This document shows, one piece after another, positions 1 to 10,021 of a stretch of DNA of 64,000 nucleotides. Numbering within the stretch: the first letter of the stretch is position 1; every line of letters starts with the position of its first letter. Source of the stretch: Juglans regia (taxonomy: Eukaryota; Streptophyta; Magnoliopsida; Fagales; Juglandaceae). The notes beneath the pieces were generated by a model. The model was not told where the DNA came from and ran no database searches. It was given only the letters and a program-made list of their open reading frames with translations. The translations under genes and the position numbers were made by a program. The stretch is from assembly GCF_001411555.2 (NCBI RefSeq), contig NC_049909.1, positions 3,829,875 to 3,893,874 on the forward strand, written 5' to 3'.

Positions 1-538
1 TACTTTTAGGTAATAAGCACTAAGTTGTGTGTCAATAATGTCCTTCTTTTTCATCTTTTTGATTCATTAGATAGTCAAATTATAACATCAAATTATTTAA
101 TGCTATCACATTCACTGTGTTACCATTGACCACTATTGTCATTGAGCATAATCTGAGACTGCCATTCAGCTACAATCATTTTTCCATGAATATAGGAACT
201 TTACACTCATATGCATGAGATTTTACTTTTGTATCTCTGGTTGCTGCTTGAATTGGCTATATCCATGATGAAAATCATGTTTAACCATCTGAATTGTGTT
301 TTATTTTATTCTTGACCTTTTAGAAGTCTGAGAGGGGTCCAGTCCTGGATAAGCCAAGTCCATTCAAAAAGGTTTTGTACCACTTTAAGATCATTTTGGC
401 TTTCAAAGTTTATTGTCTCCTTTTTCATATTAGAGGTATGTATCTAATCATGTATATTGTATTATTCTTTCTTGAAGAAGGTAGAGCAAGAACTTAAATA
501 GTAGCTGATTTTCATGTTCGACCTTTTTAAAATGTCAG
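1..538. other. Left flank of hAT transposase, no gene assigned
   Basis: AT-rich sequence without a long open frame. It probably is the 5' untranslated part of the hAT element that follows, but no hAT 5' terminal repeat is visible, so the element's left end may lie outside the window. A 48-nt stretch at 324-371 sits between a pyrimidine-rich AG and a GT and reads openly in one frame, so a small exon of an unidentified plus-strand gene is possible but unproven. Confidence 0.4.
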
Positions 539-1944
539 ATGAGTGAGGCAACAGGCGAAAATGACGATTTGATTGACTTGGACGTGCTAGACTCGGGAAG
601 TTTTCAAAATGATGAAGCTACTAAAGCAAAACGAAGGAAATGGTCAAACATGTGGAGTTTTTTTGAGATGGTTCCTAATTCTGAAAAAGATGATGGTAAG
701 GTACGAGCCAAGTGCAAGATGTGTGGAGCTACTTACTTGGCAGCGAACAAATATGGAATCGAAAATTTGAAGCGTCAAATTGATAAATGCCCTAAAAGAA
801 ATTCAAGAGATATTGGTCAGTTGATGTTAGCGCAAAATAGTGGATCTATTTCGGTAAGCACTTCTAAATTTGATTGTGAACAATATAGATAAATTTTGGT
901 AGGCGCTATTGTGAAGCATGAACTGCCTTTTCAATTTGTTGAATATTCAGGGGTGATATTTTTATTACATTATTTGCGTCCAGATGTTTTAATTATTTCT
1001 AGAAATATTGCTAAGGCTAATTTGGTTAAGATGTATTGTCGAGAAAAAAAAGAGGATTAAATGCATGTTAAATGACACTATTGGTATAATTAGTCTGACA
1101 TCTGACTTGTGGACTTTTATAACCACTGATGGTTATACGTACAATACAACACATTTTCTGGATAAGAAATGGGTTCTAAAAGGTTTTGAACTTTTCTTTT
1201 ATGCCACTACTAGATAATAACATATCTTTGTCTGAAAAAAAAAATTTATAATTTGCTATGTGAGTTGGGAATTGAACACAAGATTTTTGTATTGACTTTA
1301 GACAATACTTCTTCTAATGACGTTTTAGTAGAGTTAAAAACTCAATTGAACATTAAGAAAGCTCTTGTTTGTGATGGTGAGTTCTTTCATCTTCGTTATT
1401 GTGCTCATATTCTCAATTTAGTAGTACAAAATGGTTTAAAAGATATTGATTATGTAATCCAAAAAGTCCGTGAAAGTATCAAGTATGTGAAAGGATTACA
1501 AACAAGGAACCAAAAAATTTTAGATTTAACAAATCAAATGTCTTTGGATAGTAAGAAAGGGTTGAGACATGATGTCCCCACTAGATGGAATTCTACTTTT
1601 CTTAAGCTTGAGAGTGGAAAAAAGTCATTTGAGTTCTTTTCTATCGTCGTGCCTTTAGCCATTTGGAGTTTACTGATTCCAATTTTAAGCATTGTTCATC
1701 AACATCTGAGTGGAAAAAAGTGGAGAAGATTAACAATTTATTGGGAGTTTTTTATGATGCCACTTGTGATTTTTCTAAAACCAAATACCCTACAACCAAT
1801 TTGTACTTTCCAACAGTGTTTTTGATTAATTTGACATTAAAGGAGTACTCTGAGAGTGAAGATGACTACATGAAGATAATGTCTTGTCAAATTGTAACAA
1901 CCCGATCCTAAGTTTAGGTCATAAGATAAGTTTTATATATTTAT

Positions 1945-1991
1945 CTTATTATTATTATTATTATTATTATTCTTATTATTATTATTATTAT
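1945..1991. repeat. ATT trinucleotide microsatellite
   Basis: About fifteen TTA/ATT units broken by one C. It lies inside the solo LTR, 50 bp from its left end. Confidence 0.9.
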
Positions 1992-2186
1992 AAGATTTTA
2001 CAGTTGTTAATTTTTAATAATTACTATTATAATTTTGTTTGAATTTACCAGAGTTTTGGGTTGAATTTAAATCTTGTTTCTTCCTATCCCTACTACATTC
2101 ACGGCAACAACTTGCATGGGAGGTACACGTTCACATTAGGCAGTTTTTCTACCATTTGTTTCTCTAGAGTTTTTATCAGTTTCTCC

Positions 2187-2199
2187 CTATATATATGCG
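2187..2199 (+). promoter_or_regulatory. Putative LTR TATA box
   Basis: CTATATATATGCG lies about 300 bp inside the solo LTR, followed by a CA-rich stretch and a GC-rich leader. This is the expected U3/R layout of an LTR promoter. Transcription is inferred only. Confidence 0.4.
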
Positions 2200-2281
2200 T
2201 TACACACTTCACACAACATTGAGAAGGAAAACTCATACACTTTTCAAAACTTCCCCATGTCTCAGCCCTGTTCTACGCTCC

Positions 2282-2820
2282 TCAAAACAGAGCACCCAAA
2301 CTAGGCGCTGCCGCATAGTTGCACAGAGAACCACATAGAGTAGCCCAGCTTCGAACCCACATGGCAGCAACTCCATGCTGCCTAGAACATGCCGACGCCA
2401 CCACCAGCCACCTTAGAAGACATCGGACCATCTCCAGCCGCGAAAGCAAGCCGCAACAACCACAAATGCGAAGCTCGAAGCCTTTGCTTCTCCTGCACAG
2501 TAGCCACCTCAGGATGCCGAAAAACCACTCTGAAGCCACAGAAACTGCCGCATGGTTCACTTCCTTTGGCCTCGCACCACCACGGTAAGCCCATGACCAC
2601 CGCTAGCCTCATCTTCCTCTTGGTTGTTTTCAATTTAACATAACTCTCCCTCTCTAACTCTCTCGTTTTCTCTCTCGGGGCCGCACCTCGCCGCCACTCG
2701 GACCATCCAGTCGCGTCGCCGTGACCCCTGCCAGCTACCCAGAGCCGCCGCCCGTCAGCTTCTTCTTTCGATGAGTCCCCTGCCTCGCACGCCTCTAGCC
2801 ACTGCTCCTTGTTCTCTTCA
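2282..2820. other. GC-rich LTR leader with chance frames
   Basis: Several overlapping frames of 80-90 codons occur on both strands. The base composition is much more GC-rich than the surrounding LTR, which creates long frames by chance. None shows a recognisable domain, so no gene is called. Confidence 0.6.
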
Positions 2821-4990
2821 TAATATGAGTTGCTTCTAGGTCTTAATTTACTAAGTGCAGTGAGATTACTTTAATGCTCTTTTAATTCCTTTCCATAGTA
2901 TCTTCAGTGTTTTAAGTACAATTACATTATAACTTTACGTTTAAGTGTATGTTAATTATGATTATTAATATGTCATTGTATTTGAAGTTGAGTTTAATTT
3001 TATTAAATGAATATATTAGTCAAATGCTCATTTTTATAAGAAAGTGTTGAAAGAATTTAAAATGTGTTTTGCAGTATATTATGGAGCCTATTATTTTAAT
3101 TACTATTCCTTTATCTATTTAGTCGGATTTTAATAAAGTTATTATGTTAAGAATATTTAAACAATATTAATATTTATTGGGTTTCTTATAAGATTGAATA
3201 ATTATGTTAATTATAAGAAGGGAAAGCTATTTTAAGAATTTAGGTTTTATGACTTATTTTAAAATAGCTCGAATATTCTACTAAATTATAAATTAGTATT
3301 TTAAGTAATTTAAATATCAGGATTTATTGATTATGGTGTTAAACAAAAGACTTATTTGACTATCTTTTAGATTGTGAATTTAATTAAGTAGGATATTAGT
3401 ACATCATTTTCCTAGACGGTTTTAGTGATAATTAAGGAAGAAGTGCAGCGAGGTAAGTAATTTGATCATAAATTAGAATCATCACAGTTTAGCTTATAAA
3501 TAAGTATTATTCAAGCCAGTTCATTTCCAACCAATTATTTATGAACCATTCATGTCATATGCAAACATGTCATCCAGCATAGCATACGATCATGTCATTT
3601 CGCATAATGTTTAAATTCAGAAATTATGATTATGTATGTAATATGTCATACATCTCATGTGTATAAGACACGTAAGCCATCTTAAATTTAAATGCAAGAT
3701 AAGATCAGATCAGTTAATAAGATGACCATTCAGATGCATGATACCAATGCAGTTCAGTTTCAGGGTGGTGTGCAAGTCACGAACTCAGTCGTGGTTTACC
3801 ATAGTATGCCAGAATACTATCAGCGGCTCCCCTTGCTGCAGCGGGACGTGGGGTCGGTGCACAACCTCGCACACAGGGTTAAATGTGTTGGCCAGTCAGA
3901 TAAATCAGTTAAATTAGTTAAATCAGTCAGTTAATTCAGTTAAACTAGTCATACATAACATAAGTATGAACAGTCATGAATTCTAAACTCTCAGTATGAA
4001 AATTTTTATTAAAACCTTACGTTTACTATGTTCACATTGTGATGGATTTCTTACTCAGTCTTCGACTCATTTTAATTTGTTTTCATGTTTTTAACCACCC
4101 AGGTGAAGATGATGAATACGAGCAGGCAGACCAGAAGTAGAAGGAGCAGTTATTTTTTTTTTAGTTCAGACTTTCTAAAATAAAACATGTTTTTTTTACA
4201 TGAATTTATTCAGTTTATTCATTTAATATTTTTGGGAGACATTTTAATAGACATTTTCTACAAAATAAATTTCTAATTTCATTTATGAAATTAGGGATTT
4301 CTTGCCAGATTTATTTTTATGAAAAATATGTGACACTCCTAACTTACGGGAAGGGGGTGTTACACAAATGCTATCTAAGTTTGAGAAATATTAGTCTGAG
4401 TTCAATGTGTTGTTGGTTATAACAGTTATACTGGATCGTCGATGCAAGCTTCATTTTGTTGATTTTTCTTATAAGAAGGTTTATGAAAATGGTTGCCTAG
4501 AGTATTTGAATGTTCTTACCAAATTGGCATCTCTTTTCATGGAATATAGTTCTTCTAGTGCTCCCACAAGTTCTACCACGACTTCTGAAAGAACTGTTAA
4601 TAGAGCGGAAAGTCAGTCCTCAGCTAGATTTAATAGACAAGTATTTCAGGCAAATTTAAATAATATTTTTTGTTTAATAATTTATATTATATTGTTGTTT
4701 CATACCACATATTGGCTTGAAACATTTTTATTTATTTTTTGTATATAGGAATTTGATTCATTTGAACATGATGATCTAGCCACCCCTATGCAAAAAACTC
4801 AATTGGAGCTTTACTTGGATGAATCTAGGGTAGATAGAAATGCAAACATTGACATTCTTTCCTTTTGGAAAGGAAATGAATGTCATTATCCTGATCTTGC
4901 TTGTATGGCTCGTGATATTTTGAGTATTCTAGTTTCTATAGTTGCATCTGAATCTACTTTTAGTGTTGTAGGCGTATGATTGATCAGTTT

Positions 4991-5734
4991 ATGAATGCAC
5001 TAAAAGCAGATATTGTTGAAGCATTAATCTGCACAAAAGATTAGTTATATGGCAAGGAGCAAGGTAATATTAATTTTATTTTATTAAATAAATGAATGTA
5101 ATTTTTCAAATCAATAATGTTATTTGATATAAAACTTTACTGATGCTACACAAAAAATGAAATTGGACGAGTTGGAGTTGGAGAATAACATGGGCAAGGA
5201 GGACGCTACACTTCCTTTTTCAAGTTCTAAATTTGTTTAGATTTGTGTGTTTATCATATTTGGGATTGTAATATTAATATTTTACAATGTGTATTTATCA
5301 TATTTGTGTAATTGTGTGTTTATCGTATTTGGTACTGTTGAGATTTTAATGTCGGTATTTTTATTGTTTGGATTTTAATTTTGGACTTGTAGTTAGTTTT
5401 TTTATTTATTTTTATAGATATTGTTTATATTTAAATATTTATATAAAATCAATCAGGTCAAATGGGTTAAACAGGTCTGTTCAACCCATTAATGTAAATG
5501 GGTTGAAACGAGTCGGGTCTTGCTATGTCGTATTGGGTCAATCTATTTTTTTATTCAATAATAGGTCAAAACAGATCGCATTGTGTCAACCCCGTTATCT
5601 TGATGGGTCATTTTAGGGTTTGCGATTTTGATAAGAAATCCTTAATAGGTCGCGTTCGAATTAACCCATTAAGTATGATGTACATATCTTGACACAACAT
5701 AAATACGACCTATTTGCACTATTTGACACCCCTA
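4991..5734 (+). mobile_element. 3' end of the hAT element with subterminal repeats and TIR
   Basis: Noncoding tail after the transposase. From about 5450 it contains many copies, in both orientations, of a short motif of the form TGGGTYAA / TTAACCCA, the kind of subterminal repeat array that hAT transposases bind. It ends in TTTGACACCCCTA at 5722-5734, the typical hAT 3' terminal repeat. LTR sequence of another family resumes at 5735 with tttctaac, a candidate 8-bp target duplication. The partner 5' terminus was not found in the window. Confidence 0.7.
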
Positions 5735-6360
5735 TTTCTAACATTGTGTTTAATCACTCGATTAAATCACTTCCACACTAATATCTCAAATTCATGTTAT
5801 AATATCATTAGTCAACCCTTTAAACCTTAAAAATTTGATTGGGCCAAGAAAAATTTGATTTGGGCTTGATAGCATCTCAAACCCTAAACAAACCATTTTT
5901 AAACCCCAAAATGAAGCCTACTTGTTTAAGGCCCACGAATTTTGGCCACATTGGCAAAACTTCTTAAGGAAGTTTCCACCCATCGATAGCAGACCAACCT
6001 TTGCCCATGACAGCCCCAAATAGTCACTTCTGGGTGGTGAGGTGACATTTTCTTCTCACATCAAGTGACTATTTGGGGTTGTCATGGGTAGAGGTTGGTC
6101 TGCCATGGGTGGACGGAAACTTCCTCAAGAAGTTTTGCCAAGGTGGCCAAAATTCGTGGGCCTTAAACAAGTGGGCTTCATTTTGGGATTTAAAGAGGAT
6201 TTGGTTAGGGTTTGAGATGCTAGTAAGCCCAAATCTAATTTTTCTTGGCCTAATCAAATTTTTAAGGTTTAAAGGGTTGAATAATGATGTCATAAAATGA
6301 ATTTGTGGGATTAGTATGTGAAAGTGATTTAATTGAGTGATTAAACACAATGCTAGAAAT
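5735..6360. repeat. Large fold-back inverted repeat (arms about 295 bp, loop about 35 nt)
   Basis: The left arm 5735-6029 reads as the reverse complement of 6061-6360 with scattered mismatches; both contain the family string TTTAATCACT near their outer ends. The spacer of about 35 nt belongs to the reverse-oriented LTR, so a forward LTR fragment has been joined to a reverse LTR at the same internal point. Transcribed through, it would form a long hairpin. Confidence 0.85.
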
Positions 6361-7124
6361 CGGGTCCAATAGGGTTTTGAAATCAAGTTTAGGGTTTGGG
6401 GTAACCGTTTAGAGTTTCAGTTTCCTCCAAGCTTTTAGGGTTTCAAATAGGTTCCAACTATTTAGAATTTCACTAGGGTTGAAACCCTCTTTGATTTGGC
6501 ACTAAATGGATGATTAGATGGATTAAGGTTTTGCTTAAGTGGCGTGATCACCTTAAGTTCCTTCACATTTACATCTCATGGTTCCTCTCGGTGTCAAGTG
6601 TCCAATACGATTCACCAAGTGTGGTTAAGATATTGCCAAATGTCCAAATAAAACTTCTCTAACCTAATTTGAACATTACACACTATGATTTTGAAAACAC
6701 TGCACTTGGTGCTACTATCGAGGTTACTATTCACTCCAGAAAAAGTAAAAATAAACTTTGCACTTTAAAATCCTAAATATACAAACTAACCTAATTGTGC
6801 AATTCGTTTATCAAAATTCAACCTTTAAGTGCCTCGAAACAAACAAAACGCGTTTTCGTTCGAAAACAAATAAATGAGTTTATTGCGCCATAAATCTTAA
6901 ATATTCCTTTGAGTCTAATGGCGCAGACCATATCACATTCTGACCCTTCTAATTACCTAAAATAAATGAAGTTGCACTTCTTGCACCATAATGAGTGGTA
7001 ACACTGATTATGCTGATAAACTAAAACCTACGCGATTTGTCGATTTGTAGAAACTTAAGGAGTTTCCACAAGGTTCCTAAAGCCTATAGAAATTCCACCA
7101 CTGAATTTCTAACGGCTTGTTACA
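6028..7124 (-). mobile_element. 3' LTR (partial) of reverse gag-only element
   Basis: On the minus strand this begins TGTAACAAGCCG at 7124, next to a polypurine tract, and aligns by eye with the 5' quarter of the 4.6-kb LTR at 22457. It is truncated at the fold-back near 6028, so only about 1.1 kb remains. Confidence 0.8.
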
Positions 7125-7136
7125 TCCTCCCCTCCT
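7125..7136 (-). promoter_or_regulatory. Polypurine tract
   Basis: TCCTCCCCTCCT on the plus strand is AGGAGGGGAGGA on the minus strand, directly beside the LTR start. It is the plus-strand primer of LTR retrotransposons and fixes the orientation of this element. Confidence 0.85.
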
Positions 7137-8554
7137 AAAAAAAAGATTTCATCCTCCAAATTGACGTAAGTACTAACAATCAATAATACTAAGGAGAAGA
7201 TTCTGCTCATCAAGACTACTGCCCATCATTGGACATATCGTCGCTGGTTGGAGTCGATGGTGGTGCGTTAATATCCATCGGGATGATGTGCTAGGGTAGG
7301 TAGCAGAACACGTCATCGTCCGAATCATACACCACGTTATGTCTTGGGCCAGGGTGCTGCTCAACCTCTTCGTCGTCGTTTTCTAGTACTTGACCCTAAT
7401 GTTTTGGTTTCAGGATCAGCGGTTGTGGCACGCTCCTTTGCTGTTCGGCTGGACTAAGCTCCATCCTGAGCCACCCTCACTTAAAGCTATCTCGATCCAT
7501 CCACGTGGTCGAGTGAAGAGGTAGATTACACTCCTCATGAGGCAAGACCTTCCTCTGATAGCCTATACCCCTCCTATCTATATCCATCACATGGGTACAC
7601 AAAGCAGCAAGTACCCTATAAAAGGAGAATATAACACTCATAATGTTACTGCCAAACTTAACAAGTTCTAAGCTAACTCTCTAGGACACTGAATCCTTGC
7701 TTAAGCAAAATTACTACTTTCCTTGCTACTCAAAGAGTTATTCACCACATATGTTTCTACTGTTGAGATTCTGCCATTCCTTAACTCTCTCTCTCTCTCT
7801 AAACAATAGGAATCCTTTCGCAAAGTAGGTTAAATCATACCAGCATACTCTCTAAATCTAAAACTTCAAGTGTTCGCGCAATTCAATTTGGAAGAATTTA
7901 ATCCATATACAGCTGAATTCACTTTCTCAATTTTCTCAAGGATTCCTATCCACCTAGGACTAGCTTACTCATTCAAAATCAAAATGAATCATTCCTCCTC
8001 CTAGCTGGTACCTCGATAATCGTTCAGGTATTAATCTAATCTCAAGACTTTCTCTCTCATGATTGACATAGCTCTTCTATCCTTCATGAGCTGTCTCTTA
8101 TTCTGACTATAATAAAAAGAATTTGTTCCTAGTGTTCACGTAAATCCTTAAGACCAAGGTTTTACTCCCCCCATATATTTGTCTCTGATATAAGGGTGAT
8201 CTATGTATCCACAAACACACTGCTTCGCCAAAAACCATTTACTGGTAGCTGGGTGAAACAACTATAATAAGTGAATCCTACTAAGGCCATCCCAAACACT
8301 TTACTCTTCTAAACACAAATTTCATTGCCTTTCAAGAATCAAAACAAACTCCAAATACACAGAATACTAATTCATCAACCTTCAATATCCTTCCTTGTAT
8401 TACTAAAAGGTATTATATATCTACACTGGTTTGAATAGGGACTCGCTTGAATCAAATATCGTACAACTTACAAACCTCAATGACTGGACATTACTCCAAA
8501 ACAACAATAATGCAATAATACCATCAATTGCAATAAAATCAGCCTTACCTAAGC
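7137..8554 (-). other. Gag-to-LTR noncoding tail of reverse element
   Basis: About 1.4 kb between the gag end and the polypurine tract. No protease, reverse transcriptase, RNase H or integrase motif is visible in any frame. Patches match the corresponding tail of the element at 28341-29586, so the tail is inherited rather than random filler. Confidence 0.7.
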
Positions 8555-9681
8555 TTAACAATACATAGTTCTTAGAAAAATACTAGTGACGATGCCAACT
8601 CCTTCAGTTCCTGGGGCGTCAACAATCGCATCTCCCTGATTGACAGCGTACACTCTAACGGGTTCGTGCTGCCTCGACTTTGGTTTGTAGTCACTGTTGA
8701 GGGAAACCACTTTCTTTCCTTCCTTAAAGCAATACTGGAGTAGTCTTTGATCATATGACCTTGTCGGCCACACCTGAAAGAAGTCCCCAACGTGATTCTG
8801 CACTTGCCTCCATTGTGTTTACCGCACTCTCCACAAAGTGAGATTGTAATCGGCATTGAGTTCTCAGTCTCGATGCCTTTTCCTTTACTGGTCCAATAAA
8901 CATCTTCTTTCTTTCCAAACGCTCTTTAGTAGCATAAGGTGAAGTCCTTTTTCTTTTCGAAATGATCTGGGCGGTTAAACCCTTATGTTCTGCCTTTGCT
9001 TTGGCAACAACGTTTATAAACTCTTGGTAGTTCTCAATCCTATGACAAGCCACATGGCTGCTAATTCTTGGTTGAAGTTCTCCCTGGAACTTCTGTGTTT
9101 GCATCTTCTCCGTAGAAATTAGGTGAGGTGTGAATCTCCCCAAAGCCATAAAATTGACAGTATACTGCTCCACAGTCAAGCTACCTTGGGATAGAGATAC
9201 AAACTCTAGCACCTTTTATTGTTTAATTGAATACGGGAATAATCCATTGTCAAATTCCTCCTTGAATCTTCCCCAAGTCAAAGCGGCTAGAGTTCCTAGC
9301 TCCCTCACTAGAAGCTGCCTCCGTGTATCCTCTGAAATGCAAGCTTCTTCTTGAAAAAGGTACCCAGCATATAGTACCTTATGTTCCTCCGTGCATCCGC
9401 AGATCTCATATGTCCTTTTAAGATCGATAATCCATTTTTTTTATTTTCAGATGTCCTTGATTACTAGAAAAACTTGGGTAATGGTGGATCAGGAACTTCT
9501 CATACGAACAACCTCTAACTTTGGGTCTAGGTTTGTGCACTTGCTATTGTTGCTGATGTTTAAACACGTCAGTCAGCAGACGTATTGCTTCAATGAATCC
9601 TTGCCTTTTGTGCATTGGAGGATTCTGATCTTCTTGGTTGTTATCTCTACGAGGGTTCCTAGGTAATCTACCATGTGCCAT
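8555..9681 (-). pseudogene. Gypsy-type gag, decayed (element 2)
   Basis: Gag is the structural protein that forms the retrotransposon particle. Reading starts MAHGRLPRNP at 9681 and runs, with stops and frame changes, through the gag core (LTVEQYTVNFMALGRFTPHL near 9170) to a zinc-knuckle region near 8750. The knuckle is damaged: the first Cys is Ser and the last is Tyr. It ends with GVGIVTSIFLRTMYC and a stop at 8555, which corresponds to the spacer just before protease in ordinary Gypsy gag-pol, and protease itself is missing. It is homologous to the gag at 27229-28340 but clearly diverged, with more damage. Confidence 0.82.
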
Positions 9682-9825
9682 GTGTTACTTCCTGAAACAC
9701 ATGTGTACACGTATTAGATACACGTACTAACTCTTATACTAAGGAAAAGGCTAAAGAAAAGAGTAAACCTTCAATCATATACTACAAGTTCCTAGGGATA
9801 TTTGGGTTTAACCCAGCGTCGTATT

Positions 9826-9837
9826 GCTTTGATACCA
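9826..9837 (-). promoter_or_regulatory. Primer binding site, tRNA-iMet type
   Basis: The minus strand reads TGGTATCAAAGC, one mismatch from the initiator-Met primer site TGGTATCAGAGC, two bases from the LTR end. It marks the 5' end of the internal domain of the reverse element. Confidence 0.85.
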
Positions 9838-9839
9838 CC

Positions 9840-10021
9840 TGTGATGCCTCCAGATTCCACTTGGGTTCGGATGGACTCCAAATCATCGAGACATGTAACA
9901 CACGATTTACCTGTCCCCGTTCATGACAATTAAGGATGTAATGCACCTAGCATGCATCTAGTAATATGAAATACTTGCAGCAGATAATTTTTTTCTTTAA
10001 GCAATACTATATACCAGAAGT
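9840..10021 (-). mobile_element. 5' LTR of reverse gag-only element, first segment
   Basis: Plus strand starts TGTGATGCCTCC, the reverse of the LTR 3' end (compare TGTGACGCCCCC at 40765). It follows that LTR base by base with substitutions up to the insertion point of the next element at 10022. It continues at 12931. Confidence 0.8.

Larger units (their letters stand above)
1893..4364 (+). mobile_element. Solo LTR, Gypsy-like, 2472 bp
   Basis: The block starts TGTAACAACCCG and ends GGGGGTGTTACA, with the usual TG...CA LTR borders. It is flanked by the perfect 5-bp duplication CAAAT (1888-1892 and 4365-4369). Removing it and one CAAAT rejoins the hAT transposase reading. There is no internal domain, primer site or second LTR, so this is a solo LTR left by LTR-LTR recombination. 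A TATA-like box and GC-rich leader near 2190-2800 suggest plus orientation. It resembles the solo LTR at 10022-12930 in general layout. Confidence 0.88.
539..4990 (+). pseudogene. Decayed hAT (Ac-like) transposase, split by a solo LTR
   Basis: Recognised as a hAT-superfamily DNA transposase, the cut-and-paste enzyme of Ac/Ds-like elements. The first block (539-892) holds a BED zinc finger with Cys59, Cys62 and Cys84, but the expected His near residue 80 is Gln. A second block (1008-1217) has the family string LTSDLWT. A third (1253-1825) has LDNTSSND, CAHILNLVV and VPTRWNST. Coding resumes at 4407 after a 2.47-kb LTR insertion and ends with the dimerisation region (4788-4976) carrying YPDLACMARDIL and VASESTFS, then loses frame just before the usual GGR stretch. 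Frameshifts, stops and the insertion make it nonfunctional. The assignment rests on motif order; similar domesticated hAT proteins (RICESLEEPER/DAYSLEEPER type) exist, but this copy is too broken to be one. Confidence 0.88.

Noticed and set aside
2282..2643. Overlapping 80-90-codon frames on both strands
   Set aside because: They lie inside the solo LTR's GC-rich leader, overlap on both strands and have no domain.
6069..6386. 105-codon minus frame
   Set aside because: It is translation of one arm of the LTR fold-back; the same DNA is noncoding in other LTR copies.
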